A stretch of 64,000 nucleotides of DNA from Dictyophora rubrovolvata. Lineage: Eukaryota; Basidiomycota; Agaricomycetes; Phallales; Phallaceae. Position 1 is the first letter of the stretch, and the number at the start of each line of letters is the position of its first letter. The notes under the pieces are model-generated. The model worked only from the letters and a program-made list of their open reading frames with translations. It did no database searches and had not been told where the DNA came from. This document shows positions 23,344-35,899 of this stretch, piece after piece. The stretch is taken from positions 2,046,001 to 2,110,000 of the forward strand of contig CP114119.1 of the NCBI GenBank assembly GCA_029959195.1, read 5' to 3'. Made by a program: the position numbers and the translations under genes.

Positions 23344-24736
23344 ATGTCCTCCTCCGATGCTATAAAAGACGGGCGGGTCGGCTCCCGCATTCAAAACTAC
23401 CGAGGCTTCTGGGATGAGAAAGACCTGAGCAAGGACAAGAGCGTCGACTCCCGTGTCGAGAACTACACAGAAGTTATAAATGGTGAAAAAAACAAGTCTT
23501 CTCTCGCGGTCGCACATAGCTCTTCTTCTACTCACGTCAGTCCGTATGTAGGTTATTATGATGGTGCGACTGAGCTTTACGAATGGGGTTGGGCAGCCTG
23601 TTTCCATTTTTCTCGCATATACAAGGGCGAGTCTTTCTATCAGTCGGTAAAATACCCTTTCATTTTGTTCCTGTGCAGCACTCTCTTAATTATTCAATTC
23701 GTTTTGCAGATTGCCCGTCACGAACACTATCTAGCCAACCAAATGAACATCAAGGCCGGTATGAGAGTTTTAGACGTCGGCTGCGGTGTAGGTGGTCCGG
23801 CCCGTGAGATTGCGCACTTTACGGATGCCTTCATCACCTGTGTCAATAACAATGATTTCCAACTCGGTCGAGCACAAAAATATACGATCAAAGCTGGTCT
23901 TCAGGATCGTATCAAATACGTAAAATGCGATTTCATGAAGTTATCTGAGAAATTTGGAGAGAATAGTTTCGATGCTGGTACGAGTTTAACGTTTCTGACC
24001 GCGATGCCCTTTTCGTAGTCTAACTGTACCATTTTTCCCTCTCTCTCTCTCAGTTTATGCTATCGAAGCAACTGTTCATGCTCCTTCCTTCGAAGAGGTT
24101 TACGCTGAAATCAAAAAAGTCTTGAAACCAGGAGGTATCGTAAGTTACCATATATAAAACTAAATGCGTGTCATAATCCTAACCTCGTCCTCTACTTCAC
24201 ACAGTTCGGCGTCTACGAATGGTGCATGACAGACGACTGGGATCCCTTCAACCCCGAGCACAAGGAAATTGCCCACCGGATCGAACTAGGAAACGGCATC
24301 CCCCAAATGCGAAGTGTTTCCACCGCACTTCAAGCCGTCGAAAACGTCGGTTTCGAACTTGTCCACCACGAAGATCTCGCGGCACGGGATGACAAGATCA
24401 GATGGTACTACCCTCTAGAAGGCGATCTTACCATGGCACAGACTTGGTCGGATCTTTGGGTTTGTTTCCGTACTACTAAAATTGGGATTATGATATCCAT
24501 GTCTATGGTGTGGATAATGGAAACATTGGGTATTGCTCCAAAGGGTACACACCAAGTCGCTCTTGCTTTGATTATTGCGCTGGAATCATTAGTCGAGGGT
24601 GGGCGAAAGAAGGTAAGAAGATCCTATGAGAGATTTTTTTTTTTTTCGAAAAACTGATAAATTGACATTTTCATAGCTGTTCACACCCATGTTGTTGATG
24701 ATTGCACGAAAACCAGAACAAGAAGCGACACAATAG
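23344..24736 (+). CDS. ERG6: Sterol 24-C-methyltransferase (ERG6)
   Basis: Five exons (23344-23646, 23710-23977, 24054-24139, 24205-24612, 24677-24736) encode 374 aa. Diagnostic motifs: [13 protein letters not shown] before the catalytic domain, SAM-binding [27 protein letters not shown], and [10 protein letters not shown] spanning an intron, then [14 protein letters not shown]. The C-terminal sterol methyltransferase region is present, with a hydrophobic stretch near the end suiting membrane association. The enzyme transfers methyl from SAM to C-24 of the sterol side chain in ergosterol synthesis, at the ER or lipid droplets. The N-terminal linker (about residues 45-60) is longer and more Ser-rich than I expect. 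Confidence 0.93.
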
Positions 24737-26085
24737 TTTTTTAAGCTCGTTCTTTTTTTTTATTGTTGCGTTTTTTTGATACCCCATACACGTAATTTCG
24801 ACATATTTTTGCGTATGCAATGTATTTCACTATCCTTATCACTAAAAACAACACTACCATTTTTTGTGCCAATATGTCGGTGAAGAGGCTAGCGTGTGGA
24901 GCAAGTTTGTAAAATATATATTGGAGAAGATTCGAAAGAAACATGTTTTTTTCCAACGGTCCCACTCAGTTCTCAGTTCTGCTCCGTTAAAGAGTCCGCA
25001 TATATAGAGGAAGGACAGGGCACTCTTCTTCTACATCTCACGACTCGGGTAGTGCAATGTTCTCGCCAAACAAAAAAAGAACAACTTCGTCTGTAAAGAT
25101 GAAATCTTGAAAATAATACAACCATCAATGGAGTAGATCATATTTCTGCCATTGTAATCAAACTCCTGGATCATGCCGTTGGTGCAAGTGCGGATCGACC
25201 AGTACAACGTGATGGTTACTGATCTCGAGGAAAGGCATTGGCTATGAGAATCCAGGGTAGCCACAACAACAACAGTTATTATTATTACACCTGGTCAGTG
25301 TATTCCTAATATGCTCGCGGCCGGTGAACCAGGTTTTGATAGATTTTCAGTGTGGATGTGAGAATAAATAAGCCATATTTAGAAGATTTTAGACGAAGTG
25401 ATACATAGAGTTCGTAGTTTCTTGGCTCCCCCCCCCCTAAAAAGCAGACTTGGATTTGAGTGCATTGCAAGAAGCTGAGGGGCTGCCACAGGCTCCATAG
25501 GCGAGCCAGTGCGGGTATTGCCGATTGAAGCACTGGCTCTACGTCGAACTCCGAGTCGTCAATCATTTAATCATTAATCATTGTTCAACTGTGTACACGC
25601 TCAAGCTCCTCTTTTCTTTCTCGCGCTATACGGACTCGGCACAGCCATTGCACGGTACATTAGTATACTACCAGCGGGTCGACAAAACTTGTTCGCGTCT
25701 AGAATCCACCGATCGCCCTCTTTTTTTGTCGAAAAAACAAAAAACAAAACCTCCGCAACATCAATGTTTATGATCCTCAATTCAGCTCAGATCTCAATAA
25801 CAGTCCACACAGATACAGTCTTAGCATTTCCCACACTGTCAAAAAGAAGAAAGCTGGCATGGAACATATTAGTTAGCCGGTTTTGATTCCTTCAAGTTGA
25901 GCTATCGTCTCTTCGAATGGCAGTACACATTCCTAGCCCTGTTATCTGGTCGCACGACATGGCAACCACTTTGTTTTTTTTTTAATTATACGTTTCGCTC
26001 GTTCAATCCTTATAAAGGCAGGATGGTCCCTCCCCAGTTGATCGTCTATCATGCTTAATGACTTTAGAGTTGACTGGCGATTGAG
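24737..26085. other. Upstream region of DUF6533 copy 1
   Basis: About 1.35 kb. From about 25395 onward it matches, in inverted orientation, the upstream region of copy 2 (to about 33480). Examples are the shared taaaaagc-agacttgg and gagccagtgcgggtattgcc segments. The part before 25395 is T-rich with no gene visible. Confidence 0.6.
26011..26016 (+). promoter_or_regulatory. TATA box of DUF6533 copy 1
   Basis: TATAAA, 70 bp upstream of the ATG at 26086, inside a segment (CCTTATAAAGGCAGG) that is kept in the inverted copy at the same distance. Confidence 0.5.
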
Positions 26086-28092
26086 ATGTTCTCAGTCGTT
26101 GATAATATTTTAATTACCGAGACATATAGAGTAAGTTCCTCTCCCGCTCTGGATCTCCCTTCTCTTGACGGTGTGTGTGTGTGTGTACTATTTTCTAGTT
26201 TTGCAATGGTGAGTGAATAACCGCCAAATATTTCCTGGTCAAGCGCTAACACTCAAAAAAGTCGCGAGCTTCGCTATTGCAGTAAGTTATTTTACATAGA
26301 TCCGATTTCGTTACAACTGGCATTCCTTCCGACGCAGGTTACCGACTACTTTCTCTGCCTTCCCCAAGAAATAGAGCTCATTTGGCCTACACGATGGAGT
26401 ACAGGGAAGGTATTATACATCGCGACTCGATATTCCGTGTTCATGGACAGCATCTTACTTTTGTATCGTACGTACATATTCAGCGTCGATACTGTTGTTG
26501 CTAATGTGCATATGTAGTCGCCTCCCCGAATCACTCAGTTTTAGCTTGTCAACGTGTTTTCACGGCATCTGCTTGTATGTATGCTCCTTTCCCCACCTTT
26601 TTTTTTCCTGTCTCAATGAATCCACGTTACAAGGGCTCATCATCATCGGAATGATCATATCAGAAAGTATTATCATTTTCTTAGTCTCTGAGCCAACTCA
26701 ATATTAAGCTAACATTCTTCACACTGCATAAGCTGTTCTGGTCTTCCGAACATGGGCAGTCTGGGAACGAGACCTCAAGTTATTTATCATTCTACTCATC
26801 GTTCTACTGAGCGGCACAATTCTCGGTTTCGTATTCGCGCGCACCAGTCTGTCTCCTATGGAATGTACGTATACCCTCCAGGTTTTTCTATCGACTATTT
26901 CACTAGTGCTGACCTTTTTTTTTCCGTTTTATTAATATTCACAGTCGGTGCGGCTGCAGAAGGATACCCACCCGGATGCTGGCTCGTCGTGTTTGTGCAT
27001 CCCATTATTATATTAGGCTATAGCATGATTCTCTGTTTTGAAATCAGTAAGTTTTAAGTTCCGATCTCTTTCCGTGTTGAAGAACGTTTTATTTACTTAA
27101 ACAGTTATCCTTCTGCTCACGCTGTACAAGTGCCGACAAGCTAGTCCGTCATTAGACTATTATCTTCCAGAACAAACATTAACCCCTTCTTTTTTTGACC
27201 AGTTATATCGAAAAGATCAAAACTACTCATAACATTACATAGAGATGGTAATTATTCAAACAAAAAAGGCTTATAGGTCGCTGCTAACGGGAAGTTGTCT
27301 AGCTATTTTGTATTGCTTTTTCATCGCTGGTACGACGACACCTTATACATTTCAATATCCACGAGCTTGAATCTCATTTTCCAAATCAAGTCTGGTCACT
27401 AGCCAATATCGTAAATCAAGTCATACCAGTGCGTAGTTATATGTACCTCGAACAACCATCTTTTTGAAGATTTTGACAACTACCAGTCGGCACATGCACC
27501 ATCATTCGAAGAGTAAGTCCCCTCCCTCCGAGTTCTTTCATAAAAAAAAAGAAAAAAAAAACTTCTCAACCCCCGATCAACCTTTTTTAAAATTTTTATT
27601 TATTTTAGACTTCAACGCGTTATTCACTCGGTGTTGACTGCTCGAATTCTACTCAACATCCGAGAAGCCGTTCGCGCGAGTGAAATAAAATTGACTCAGA
27701 GCACATTATCTTGGGAAGCTGTCGATACCAATGCCAATGCCAGTACAGAGCAAGAACGAAACGAAAGTGGTGCTGTACCAGGTCCAGGAAGAAGATTATC
27801 CGCTATAAGCCGATCGAGGAGAAGATCGAGGTCAATTCGGAGGCAACAGTGGAATGTCAACGACTCGTCTCGAAATGGTGGTAGTAGTGGGATTGGGAGA
27901 TATTTAAGTGCGATTTTGGATTTTGACGAGGAGAGTTGGACGCATGATGAGGAGAGTGCGAGGTGGCTTGAGAATGAGGATCAGGAACAGCATATTGAGA
28001 TGACTCCTTTGTCGCGTGCGAGGAGTCCCAGTCCTAGTCAGGCTCCGGATATGCCGGGACCGTCACGGTTGACAGATGTTCAGGTAGTTTGA
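26086..28092 (+). CDS. DUF6533-type multi-pass membrane protein, copy 1
   Basis: About ten exons can be joined in frame. Key segments are TDYFLCLPQEIELIWPTRWS, GKVLYIATRYSVF, VFRTWAVWER, EGYPPGCWLV and HSVLTARILLNIREAV. This order is the hallmark of the 7-TM DUF6533 family, greatly expanded in Agaricomycetes and of unknown function. Six or seven hydrophobic segments are visible. The C-terminal exon is cytosolic-looking, Arg/Ser-rich (RSRRRSRSIRRQQW) then acidic. Intron 1 contains a (GT)n run. The acceptor of intron 2 is ambiguous (GTCAAG or AAAAAAG, both in frame). The start at 26086 lies 70 bp from a TATA box. Whether it is a receptor is not known. Confidence 0.8.
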
Positions 28093-29261
28093 AGAGAGTT
28101 GTAAAAAATCACGAATAGCCCGATGAGCAGAATTTGAATATTAATTCATCAGCAGTGAGAAACATGGAGGAAACGATAGGAATGGGGCACGTACATATGT
28201 ACCCTCATCTTAACTGAAAGAGTTATGAATTTACCAATGCGGTCAGACGACGGAAATATTTGTTAATTCATTCCATTCCAGTCAGCGGAGGATGACCATG
28301 AGAACGCTTTACCCCAAAGGATCTATCGAATTTTTAATTTTTTTCATCATGCACGACGAGATTCGATGTTTCAAAAAAAGCCAATTGTAATATTTGCTTC
28401 TAATGGGGAGATTGTATCTCGTGAATTCGAATCCGGTTGACCTCCATATGGATATGGTTCCATGAGAAATCGGGAAAAAAAAAAGGAAAACTGAGGTTTA
28501 AGTCAGGCCCAGGAATTTAGAATTATGAAAGAGCGCGCGCGCGCGAAGCAACACTGATGCATCATGCCAGCGAGTGATGATGCCGTGCTGCGAGTTTTTC
28601 TCAAAAATGGTGGGCGATCTACGTTGTGCCCACGAATCGATGATGGGATTCGAGATAATAAAGATAATTAAAAATAGGTCTAGACACAGGGACGTGCGAT
28701 TTTCAAGTTGTGAGGGGAGCGCAGTTCCGTTCTCAAATCTCCCATGATGGGCAACACTACATCAGTGATAAGTAGCATACGCGCGAAAGGTTCAATAGAC
28801 TATTCTTTTTTACCTCGCAGATTTTTGAATATTAAAAGCTCTGAAAAACGCGAGAAAGAGGAAGAGACGGATCTATTAAGTCAAGATAGATATGGTGTAA
28901 GCTATTGAGGAGTAAATACATCCGAGTCAGCCGAGGCCGCCCGAGCGGCATTTGCCACGCAAACCGAGTAACGAGTTTGCACCTCACCGGCCTCACCTTG
29001 TACTTCCCGTGATGACATTCGTTGTCTCGCAGCTAAACAATTACCAGTTACGAAGGTAGGGAGCGAGTGATAGCGTCGGTAATTACCACTGTCACGTTTT
29101 TCCGGGTTTTTTTCTCGCCGAATTTCCACTGCCTGGTTCGAGTTTATGGCGATACCAGTTCTGTGCAAAAAAAAAAACAAGGGAGTATTTTTCATCGTTC
29201 GTATGGCCATTCCGTTTTTTTACTCGATTAAACTAAACCTTTTTAATGACAATCTCGCTTT
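28093..29261. other. Spacer between the inverted DUF6533 arms
   Basis: About 1.2 kb without a recognisable gene. It includes a (GC)n run at 28531-28545 with Z-DNA potential. I could not match it to other parts of the window. Confidence 0.5.
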
Positions 29262-29800
29262 CCGACAGTATGGTTGGGGCTGGAGGTGCAGCGGTGCCCC
29301 GTGGTGGTATCGGACGAAGCCTGGGCCCATTTAACCGGGTTACTTGAGCTCGTCGATGACTCGGGGTAGTAGTAGAAGGTCGAGAAGACAATGAAACGTG
29401 GATGAGTTGACTGGTAGTTCGAGTTCTGGTGGGCTGAGGGGAGAGGGGGCATCACGATCCTGACTTGGCAGCTGAGTATATTGAGATGAGTACCCGAAGT
29501 GAACAGTCGATCGTCCAGGTGGTCATCTTGAGGTCTCTCGGCTAATGGTTAGGTGACTGGACCCCATATTGAGATGAGCATTCTATCACCGCCGTCGAAT
29601 ATGGATTCAAATTAATAATAAAAAATTGAATGAAAAATCATCGTGTCGAAATTGCATGACTGTCAATGATGGGATAATCTTTAAGCTCTTCCGGGATTAA
29701 TGCGTGTGTATACATACATGGAATTCGCAGTTCCTTGGGTCACTGGCACATGCCATTGCTCGTGTCTCTCCCCTTAAAAAGCCGACTTGGATTCGATTTC
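29262..29800 (+). pseudogene. Relic of a fourth DUF6533 gene (C-terminal exon plus 3' flank)
   Basis: On the plus strand this matches the last exon of copy 3 and its 3' flank (33380-33900, minus strand). A run starting gcggtgccccgtggtggtat is shared exactly, then tcgagaagacaatg and gacttggcagctgag. The end of copy 3 and its downstream aatgaaaaatcatcgtgt follow at 29570-29650. The frame is broken by several indels and the exons upstream are missing. From 29700 it continues into the promoter-like sequence seen before copies 1 and 2. It is therefore a truncated inverted piece of the array. Confidence 0.7.
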
Positions 29801-29917
29801 AAAGAAAAGTAATGGTCGTGTCTATTGGCGAATGGCAGATGCGATTACACACTAATCTACAAGTTCCAAGTCCAATCTTTACACAACCACCCAAAATCAA
29901 CACCCAACACTCAACAC

Positions 29918-31886
29918 TCAAACTACCTGAACATCCGGCGTATCCGGAGCCTCAGGCTGACTCCTCGCACGCGACAAAGCAACCATCTCCATATGCTGCT
30001 CCTGCTCCTCATTCTCAAGCCATCTCGCACTCTCCTCATCATGCGCCCAACTCTCCTCATCCAAATCCAAAATCGCACTTAAATATCTCCCAACCGGGCC
30101 ACTACCACCACTCCGAGACGCTGAGGAATCATTGACATTCCACTGTTGACTCCGAATTGACATTGACCTCGATCTTGATCTTCTTCTCCTCAATGATCTT
30201 CTTCCTGGACCTGGTACAGCACTACTTCCGTTTCGTTCTTGCTCTGTACCGGAATTGGCATTGGCAGGTTCCCAAGATAATGTACTCTGAGCCACTTTCA
30301 TTTCACTCGCGCGAACAGCTTCTCGGAGGCTGAGTAGAATTCGAGCAGTCAACACTGAGTGAATAACGCGTTGCAGTCTAGAAAGAAAAGGTTGGTTGAG
30401 GGTTGAAAAGATATTTTCCTTGTAATTCGGACAGAGGGACTTACTCTTCGAATGATGGTGCATTTGCCGACTGACAGTTGTCAAAATTTTAAAGATGGTT
30501 GTTCGAGGTACATAAATATAACTACGCACTGGTATGACCTGATTTATGATATTGGCTAGTGACCAGACTTGATTTGAAAAATGAAACTTCAAGCTCGTGA
30601 ATGATGAAGTTAGATATGTAGGTGTCGTACCAGCGATGAAAAAGCAATACAGAATGGCTAGATAAACTACCGGTTAGCAGCGACCTGTAAGTCTTTTTTG
30701 TTTGAACAATTACCATCTCTATGCAATGTTATGAGTAGTTTTGATCTTTTTGATTTGACTGGCCAAAAAAAGAAAAGGGGGTTAGTGTTTGTTGTCCGAG
30801 TTCTGGAAGATTTATTAATGACGAACTAGCTTGTCGGCACTTGTAAAGCGTGAGCACAAGGATAACTGTTAAACAAACAAAACGTTCTTCGACATGGAAA
30901 GAGATTGGAAACTCGACGCTTACTGATTTCAAAACAGAGAATTATGATATAGTCGAATATAATAATGGGATTCAAAAACTCGACGAGCCAACATCCAGGT
31001 GGGTATCCTTCTGTAGTTGTACCGACTACAAAAAGCGGGAAAAAAAAAGGCCAACATTTAGTGAAATAAATGAATTGATAGACAAAGCCTATCAATGGAG
31101 GGCATCGTATGTACATACATTCAACACGAGACAGACTGATGTGCGCAAATACGAGAGAAAAAACCGTACCGCCCAGTAGAATGGTGAGTAGAATGATAAA
31201 TAACTTGCGGTTTCGTTCCCAGACGGCCCATGTTCGGAAGACCAGAACAGCTTATGCAGTGTGAAGAATATTAGCTATTATTGAGTTGGCCCAGAGACTA
31301 AAGAAAATGATAATTACTTTCTGATATGATCATTCCGATGATGGTGAGCCCTTGTAATGTGAATTCATTGAGACGGGAAAAAAAAGGGGGGGCAAAGGAG
31401 CATACATACAAGCGGATGCCGTGAAAACACGTTGACAAGTTGGAACTGAGTGATTCGGGGAGGCGACTACATACATACATTAGCAACGGCAGTATCAACG
31501 CTGAATATGTACGTACGATACAAAAGTAAGATGCTGTCCGTGAACACGGAATATCGAGTCGCGATGTATAATACCTTCCCTGTACTCCATCGTGTAGGCC
31601 AAATGAGCTCTATTTCTTGGGGAAGACAGAGAAAGTAGTCGGTAACCTGCGTCGGAAGGAATGCTAGTTGTAACGAAATCGGATCTATGTAAAATAACTT
31701 ACTGCAATAGCAAAGCTCGCGACTTTTTTGAGTGTTAGCGTTTGACCAGGAAATATGTAGTGTTTATCCACTCACCATTGCAAAACTACACATACACACG
31801 ATGTCAAAAGAAGAGAGGATTTAGAGCGGGGCGGGGCTCACTCTGTATGTCTCGCTAATTAAAATGATATCAACGACTGAGAACAT
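29918..31886 (-). CDS. DUF6533-type multi-pass membrane protein, copy 2
   Basis: Near-identical inverted paralogue of copy 1, with the same exon layout from ATG at 31886 (MFSVVDIILISETYR) to the stop at 29918. Conserved segments are all present (TRWSTGKVLYIATRYS, VFRTWAVWERN, EGYPPGCWLVEF, HSVLTARILLSLREAV). The C-terminal exon is Arg/Ser-rich then acidic, shorter by a few residues than copy 1. At intron 2 the acceptor used in copy 1 (GTCAAG) reads GTCAAA here. The alternative AAAAAAG site stays in frame, so the gene may still be functional with six residues fewer. A TATA box is kept upstream. Role unknown, as for the family. Confidence 0.77.
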
Positions 31887-33525
31887 CCCAATCGCTAGTC
31901 AACGCCCAAGCATAATAGACTATTCAAATCAACGAGAGGGGGGTGGGGGAACATCCTGCCTTTATAAGGATTGAACCAGCCAAACGTATAATTAACAAAA
32001 AAAGGTGCGCCATGTCATGCGACCAGGGGTAGAAACGTGTGCTACTAGAGAGACGATAGCTCAACTTGAATGAATTGAATCCGGCTAACTAATATGTTAA
32101 GTTCCATGGCAGCTTTTTTTTTTGACCTTGCCACTAGTGACAGTGTGGGAAATGCTAGGACTGAAAAAGTGAAGAAGGGGTGGAAAAAAAGCCGTTCATG
32201 AGTTTATATAGCCTTTTTAAAACATCCCATAAGGAGATAAAGGGGAGTTGCACGAGCAAGTTAAAAAAGAAGGTTTTGAGCGCTGAACGCGTTGGTGAAT
32301 TTTTGGAAGCAAGTTGGCCAAGCCCTGCCATACGCACTGCTATTGTTGGAATGGAAGACGCTGCAGTGGCTGGCGCGTAGAAGCGTTCCGTTCGAATTTG
32401 AAAGGGACCGGGGGGGTCAGTTTATCAATGAAGAGTGGGTTATTATAGTGAGCTTACAATTTGCTCAATAATATAGACAATGGATCCCGAGCGCTGAATT
32501 TGAAAAGAAAATGGAGATTCCTAATGAGGGGTGCCATATTCTATAAATACATGTGTGCAAAACGGTGAGAATTCCGCTCGAAGCTGAACTTGTAACAGAA
32601 GAACTTCAAGTTACGTCGCCCGGCATTCGTTGAAATTAAATACATGGCATAGCTGATAACAACTCCAACTCAATGGTTGCAGCCATCTGTAGTGAATTGA
32701 TTCATTTTGAACAGGCCCTGGCACGGCTGGTAGTCAACGGAATATGCGTAGCACCGTCAACATGAGAATACTATAACCTTAATTAATTAAAAGGAAAATC
32801 CATTATAGTCGGCCTGAGAGGAGCCAATGATCATTGATTATGGTGGCCCGTTTCAACTATAAGAAGCCGCGAAGCTGACGATCGACGTCTGACTGGAATT
32901 TGAAAATTTGATCTTTCGGTATGGGAAACAAAAAGTTAAGCCGAGCCAGCCAGTTTTACAGTACGTGAATGAATGGATGGTTTGTTATTGAGATTTGAGC
33001 TGAATTGAGGCAGATGCCGCGAAGGCTTTTTTCTTTTCAGTTTCGAAAAAGGAGGGCGATCGGTGGATCCGAGACGCGAACAAATTTTGTCAACTTCAAT
33101 GCCAGTAGTATCATCAATGTATTTACTTCAAGTTTGGAATCTTGATCTTGATATAACCTTGAGAAGACGGAATGGATTTGATTTTAAATCTTGAAGAAGC
33201 GTGAACTGGGCGTGCAGTGCTTATACTGAGTCCGTGCGCGAGAAAGAAAAAGAGGAACTTGAGCGTGTACACAGTAACGAACAAATGAATATTACAGAGT
33301 CCGGCGAGTCCGAGTCCGCGCTTCTTGAACGTTCAACTTGAACCGGCAATACCCGCACTGGCTCGTGTATGGCGCGTCATCAAGTCGGCTTTTTAAGGGA
33401 GACAGTCAATGACAATGGCAATGGCATGTGATGCACGCCACGACAGTGAGCCAAGGAATTACGAATTCACGCATTGATCTCGGAAGATCTTTTTGACACG
33501 ATGATTTTCATTCCATTTATTATTA
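31887..33525. other. Upstream region of DUF6533 copy 2 / 3' flank of copy 3
   Basis: About 1.6 kb without a gene I can support. A short open frame at 32180-32380 (+) has no recognisable features. Confidence 0.5.
31961..31966 (-). promoter_or_regulatory. TATA box of DUF6533 copy 2
   Basis: TATAAA on the minus strand, 75 bp upstream of the ATG at 31886, in the same sequence context as at copy 1. Confidence 0.5.
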
Positions 33526-35461
33526 TTATGTGTGCGAATTTGAATTCATATTCGTCGTCGGTGGTGATAGAGTGCTCATTTCAATATCCTCAGCTGCCAA
33601 GTCAGGATAATGATGCCCTTCAACTTGAAGTTGCTCCCCAGCCTCCGCACTCTCAATCCTCCTCGCACTCTCTTCATCATGCGTCCAAGTCTCCTCATCC
33701 AAATCAACAATCGTGCTCAGATACCTCCCCAACCCACTAGAATTTGAACTACTAGTCGACTCATCCACGTTCCATTGTCTTCTCGACCTACTCCTACCCC
33801 GCCGAGTTCTTGATCGATGAGTAGTGGCTCGAGTAGCCCGGTTGGATGGGCTTCGTCCGATACCACCACGGGGCACCGCCGCTCCAGCGTCCCATTCCAT
33901 TGTGCTCTGAGACGTTTTGAGTTCATTCGCGCGAACTGCTTGACGTAGGTTGAGCAGTATTCGAGCCGTTAGAACAGAGTGCATCACGCGTTGCATTCTA
34001 TCCCGGGTGTGTGTGTTATTGAAAATATGGATGTATGTGTATATATACTCACTCTTCGAATGATGGTGAAACCGCTGACTGTATTTTTTTTTAAATTGTT
34101 CGATTTTTTATTTATCAGTGGAAATTGATTCATGAGCGACGCACGGAAGGTACGACTTGGTTTATGATATTGGCTACCGACCATACTGTCGAAGAGCGAG
34201 ACCATCGTTAAGAAAGTTTAGTTGAGTAAGGAAAAAAAGAATAGCCGTACGAACGATGAAGAAGCAGTATAATATGGCTGAAAAAAAAAAATTGATGTCA
34301 GTAGACAACGAACTTGAGTGCTAGTAGTACCTACCGTCTCTGTGTAACGTGACGAGTAATTTTGATCTTCCTTTTTTGACTAGCAAAGGCAAAAAAGGAA
34401 AGTCGGCGACTATCAGTATGTCGTATGTAGAAATGAGTACTACTAACTAGCTTGCCGGCATTTGTAAAGCGTCAGTACGAGAACAACTGTTGAGAACATA
34501 CATAATATGTAAATTGAACAATTGATATGGGTTTGGGTGCTTACTGATCTCAACGCAGAGAACTATAATGTAGTCGAAAATGATGATAGGATTTAGGAAC
34601 TCAACGAGCCAGCATCCTGGTGGGTAGCCTCCCGCCATTGTTCCGACTAGTATGGAATGGATGATTAAGTCAATTCGTGAGACAGGCACAAATAGCACGT
34701 ACATTCAACGTGGTCGAGGCTCATGTGGGCGAATACAAGGGCCAGAACGATACCGATAAGGAGGAAACTGAGAAGGACGATGAATAATCTGATGTTTCCC
34801 CCCCATACGGCCCAAGTTCGGAAGATGAGAACGGCTTGCACTAGTAAGCCAAGGAGAATCATTGAAATATACTACAAGAGCACTGTACCTTCCGATATGA
34901 CCATTCCAATAATAGTTAGCCCTTAGAAATAATAAATCCAGGATAGACAACAAATGGAGGGATACATACAAGCTGCTGCTGTGAAAAGACGTTGACAGGT
35001 CGGGGTTGAATAATTCGGGGATGCGACTATGATACAAGCATGTCAAGCTATAAAAGACACGCCGGGTGAGACCTTGAGATTCCACGTACAGAATATGAGC
35101 AGAGTACTATCAAGGAAAGCGGAATATCTAGTTGCAAAGTATAATACCTTGCCTGCGCTCCATCGTGTTGGCCAGACAAGCTCAATCTCTTGGGGAAGGC
35201 AGAGCAGGTAGTCGATGACCTGTATTAACATTAGAGTTAGCGTACTAAATAACCGATAATAATTCACTTACGACTACGGTAAAGCTAGCAGCTTTGTTGG
35301 CGATAATTTAAATCAGTGTATGTCCAGTTATATTATCGAGATTGAGATTGGATGTTTACCGTTCCAATACTAGAAAGAGTTTAATACTCTGAAGTAAAAG
35401 TACTAGTATCACGTACGCTGTAAGACCTGCTGATTGCGATGATGTCGATGACAGAGAGCAT
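33526..35461 (-). CDS. DUF6533-type multi-pass membrane protein, copy 3
   Basis: A more diverged paralogue with the same intron positions. It starts at 35461 (MLSVIDIIAISRSYS) and contains IDYLLCLPQEIELVWPTRWS, KVLYFATRYSAFLDS, LIFRTWAVWGGN, GGYPPGCWLVEFLNP, a VANIINQVVP segment and HSVLTARILLNLRQAV. The C-terminal exon has an Arg-rich block (RTRRGRSRSRRQW) followed by acidic sequence. All exons I checked are open and splice sites look canonical. It is in tandem with copy 2, which it faces with its 3' end. Confidence 0.77.
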
Positions 35462-35899
35462 CCCCGACGACGAGGCAGCCAAGCCAAGGAAGATTGAAGG
35501 GCCATGCGCTTTTAAGTTATATACAAGCAATTACTATTAATATTCGAATATGCCACGAGGCTGACAGCTTCTTTAATCGAACGTGCTTGCTTCCGAAGGG
35601 GAGATAAAGAGGTCGACCCAGTTTTAGTCAATGCGTTGTCAACTTCCGAGTCAATTGAATGCCGTGAGTGCGCACCGATAATTAATTTATTCCCAGGACC
35701 CGTCACGACTAGTCACTCGTCACTCGTCACTGTGATGACTTGTGCGGTCCGTGTTGGTTGTGTTCACTGCACATGATGGAGTCAGCTCGTCACTCGGTCC
35801 GTCTCTCAAAGGCTTCTAGCTTCTACACTCAACTCCACTCTCTGGCCATGAAACATAAATTGCGAGTCAAATGTAGCGTGACATAGGTAGCCTTCAACT
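35462..35899. other. Divergent promoter region, DUF6533 copy 3 / GH78-like gene
   Basis: About 440 bp. It includes a short direct repeat of cactcgt around 35712-35730. No gene seen. Confidence 0.5.

Larger units (their letters stand above)
25395..28092 (+). repeat. Left arm of large inverted duplication (DUF6533 copy 1 and its promoter)
   Basis: This block (upstream region plus gene) matches 29918-33480 on the opposite strand. Coding exons and some introns are very alike, while the upstream parts carry indels. The two arms flank a spacer of about 1.8 kb. Confidence 0.75.
29918..33480 (-). repeat. Right arm of large inverted duplication (DUF6533 copy 2 and its promoter)
   Basis: Reverse-complement counterpart of 25395-28092. 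Homology in the upstream part is visible at 33236-33290 and 33330-33410 against 25400-25660. The upstream part is longer here because of insertions. Confidence 0.75.

Noticed and set aside
28531-28545. (GC)n run as a functional element
   Set aside because: A short simple repeat with no supporting context; noted only as part of the spacer.
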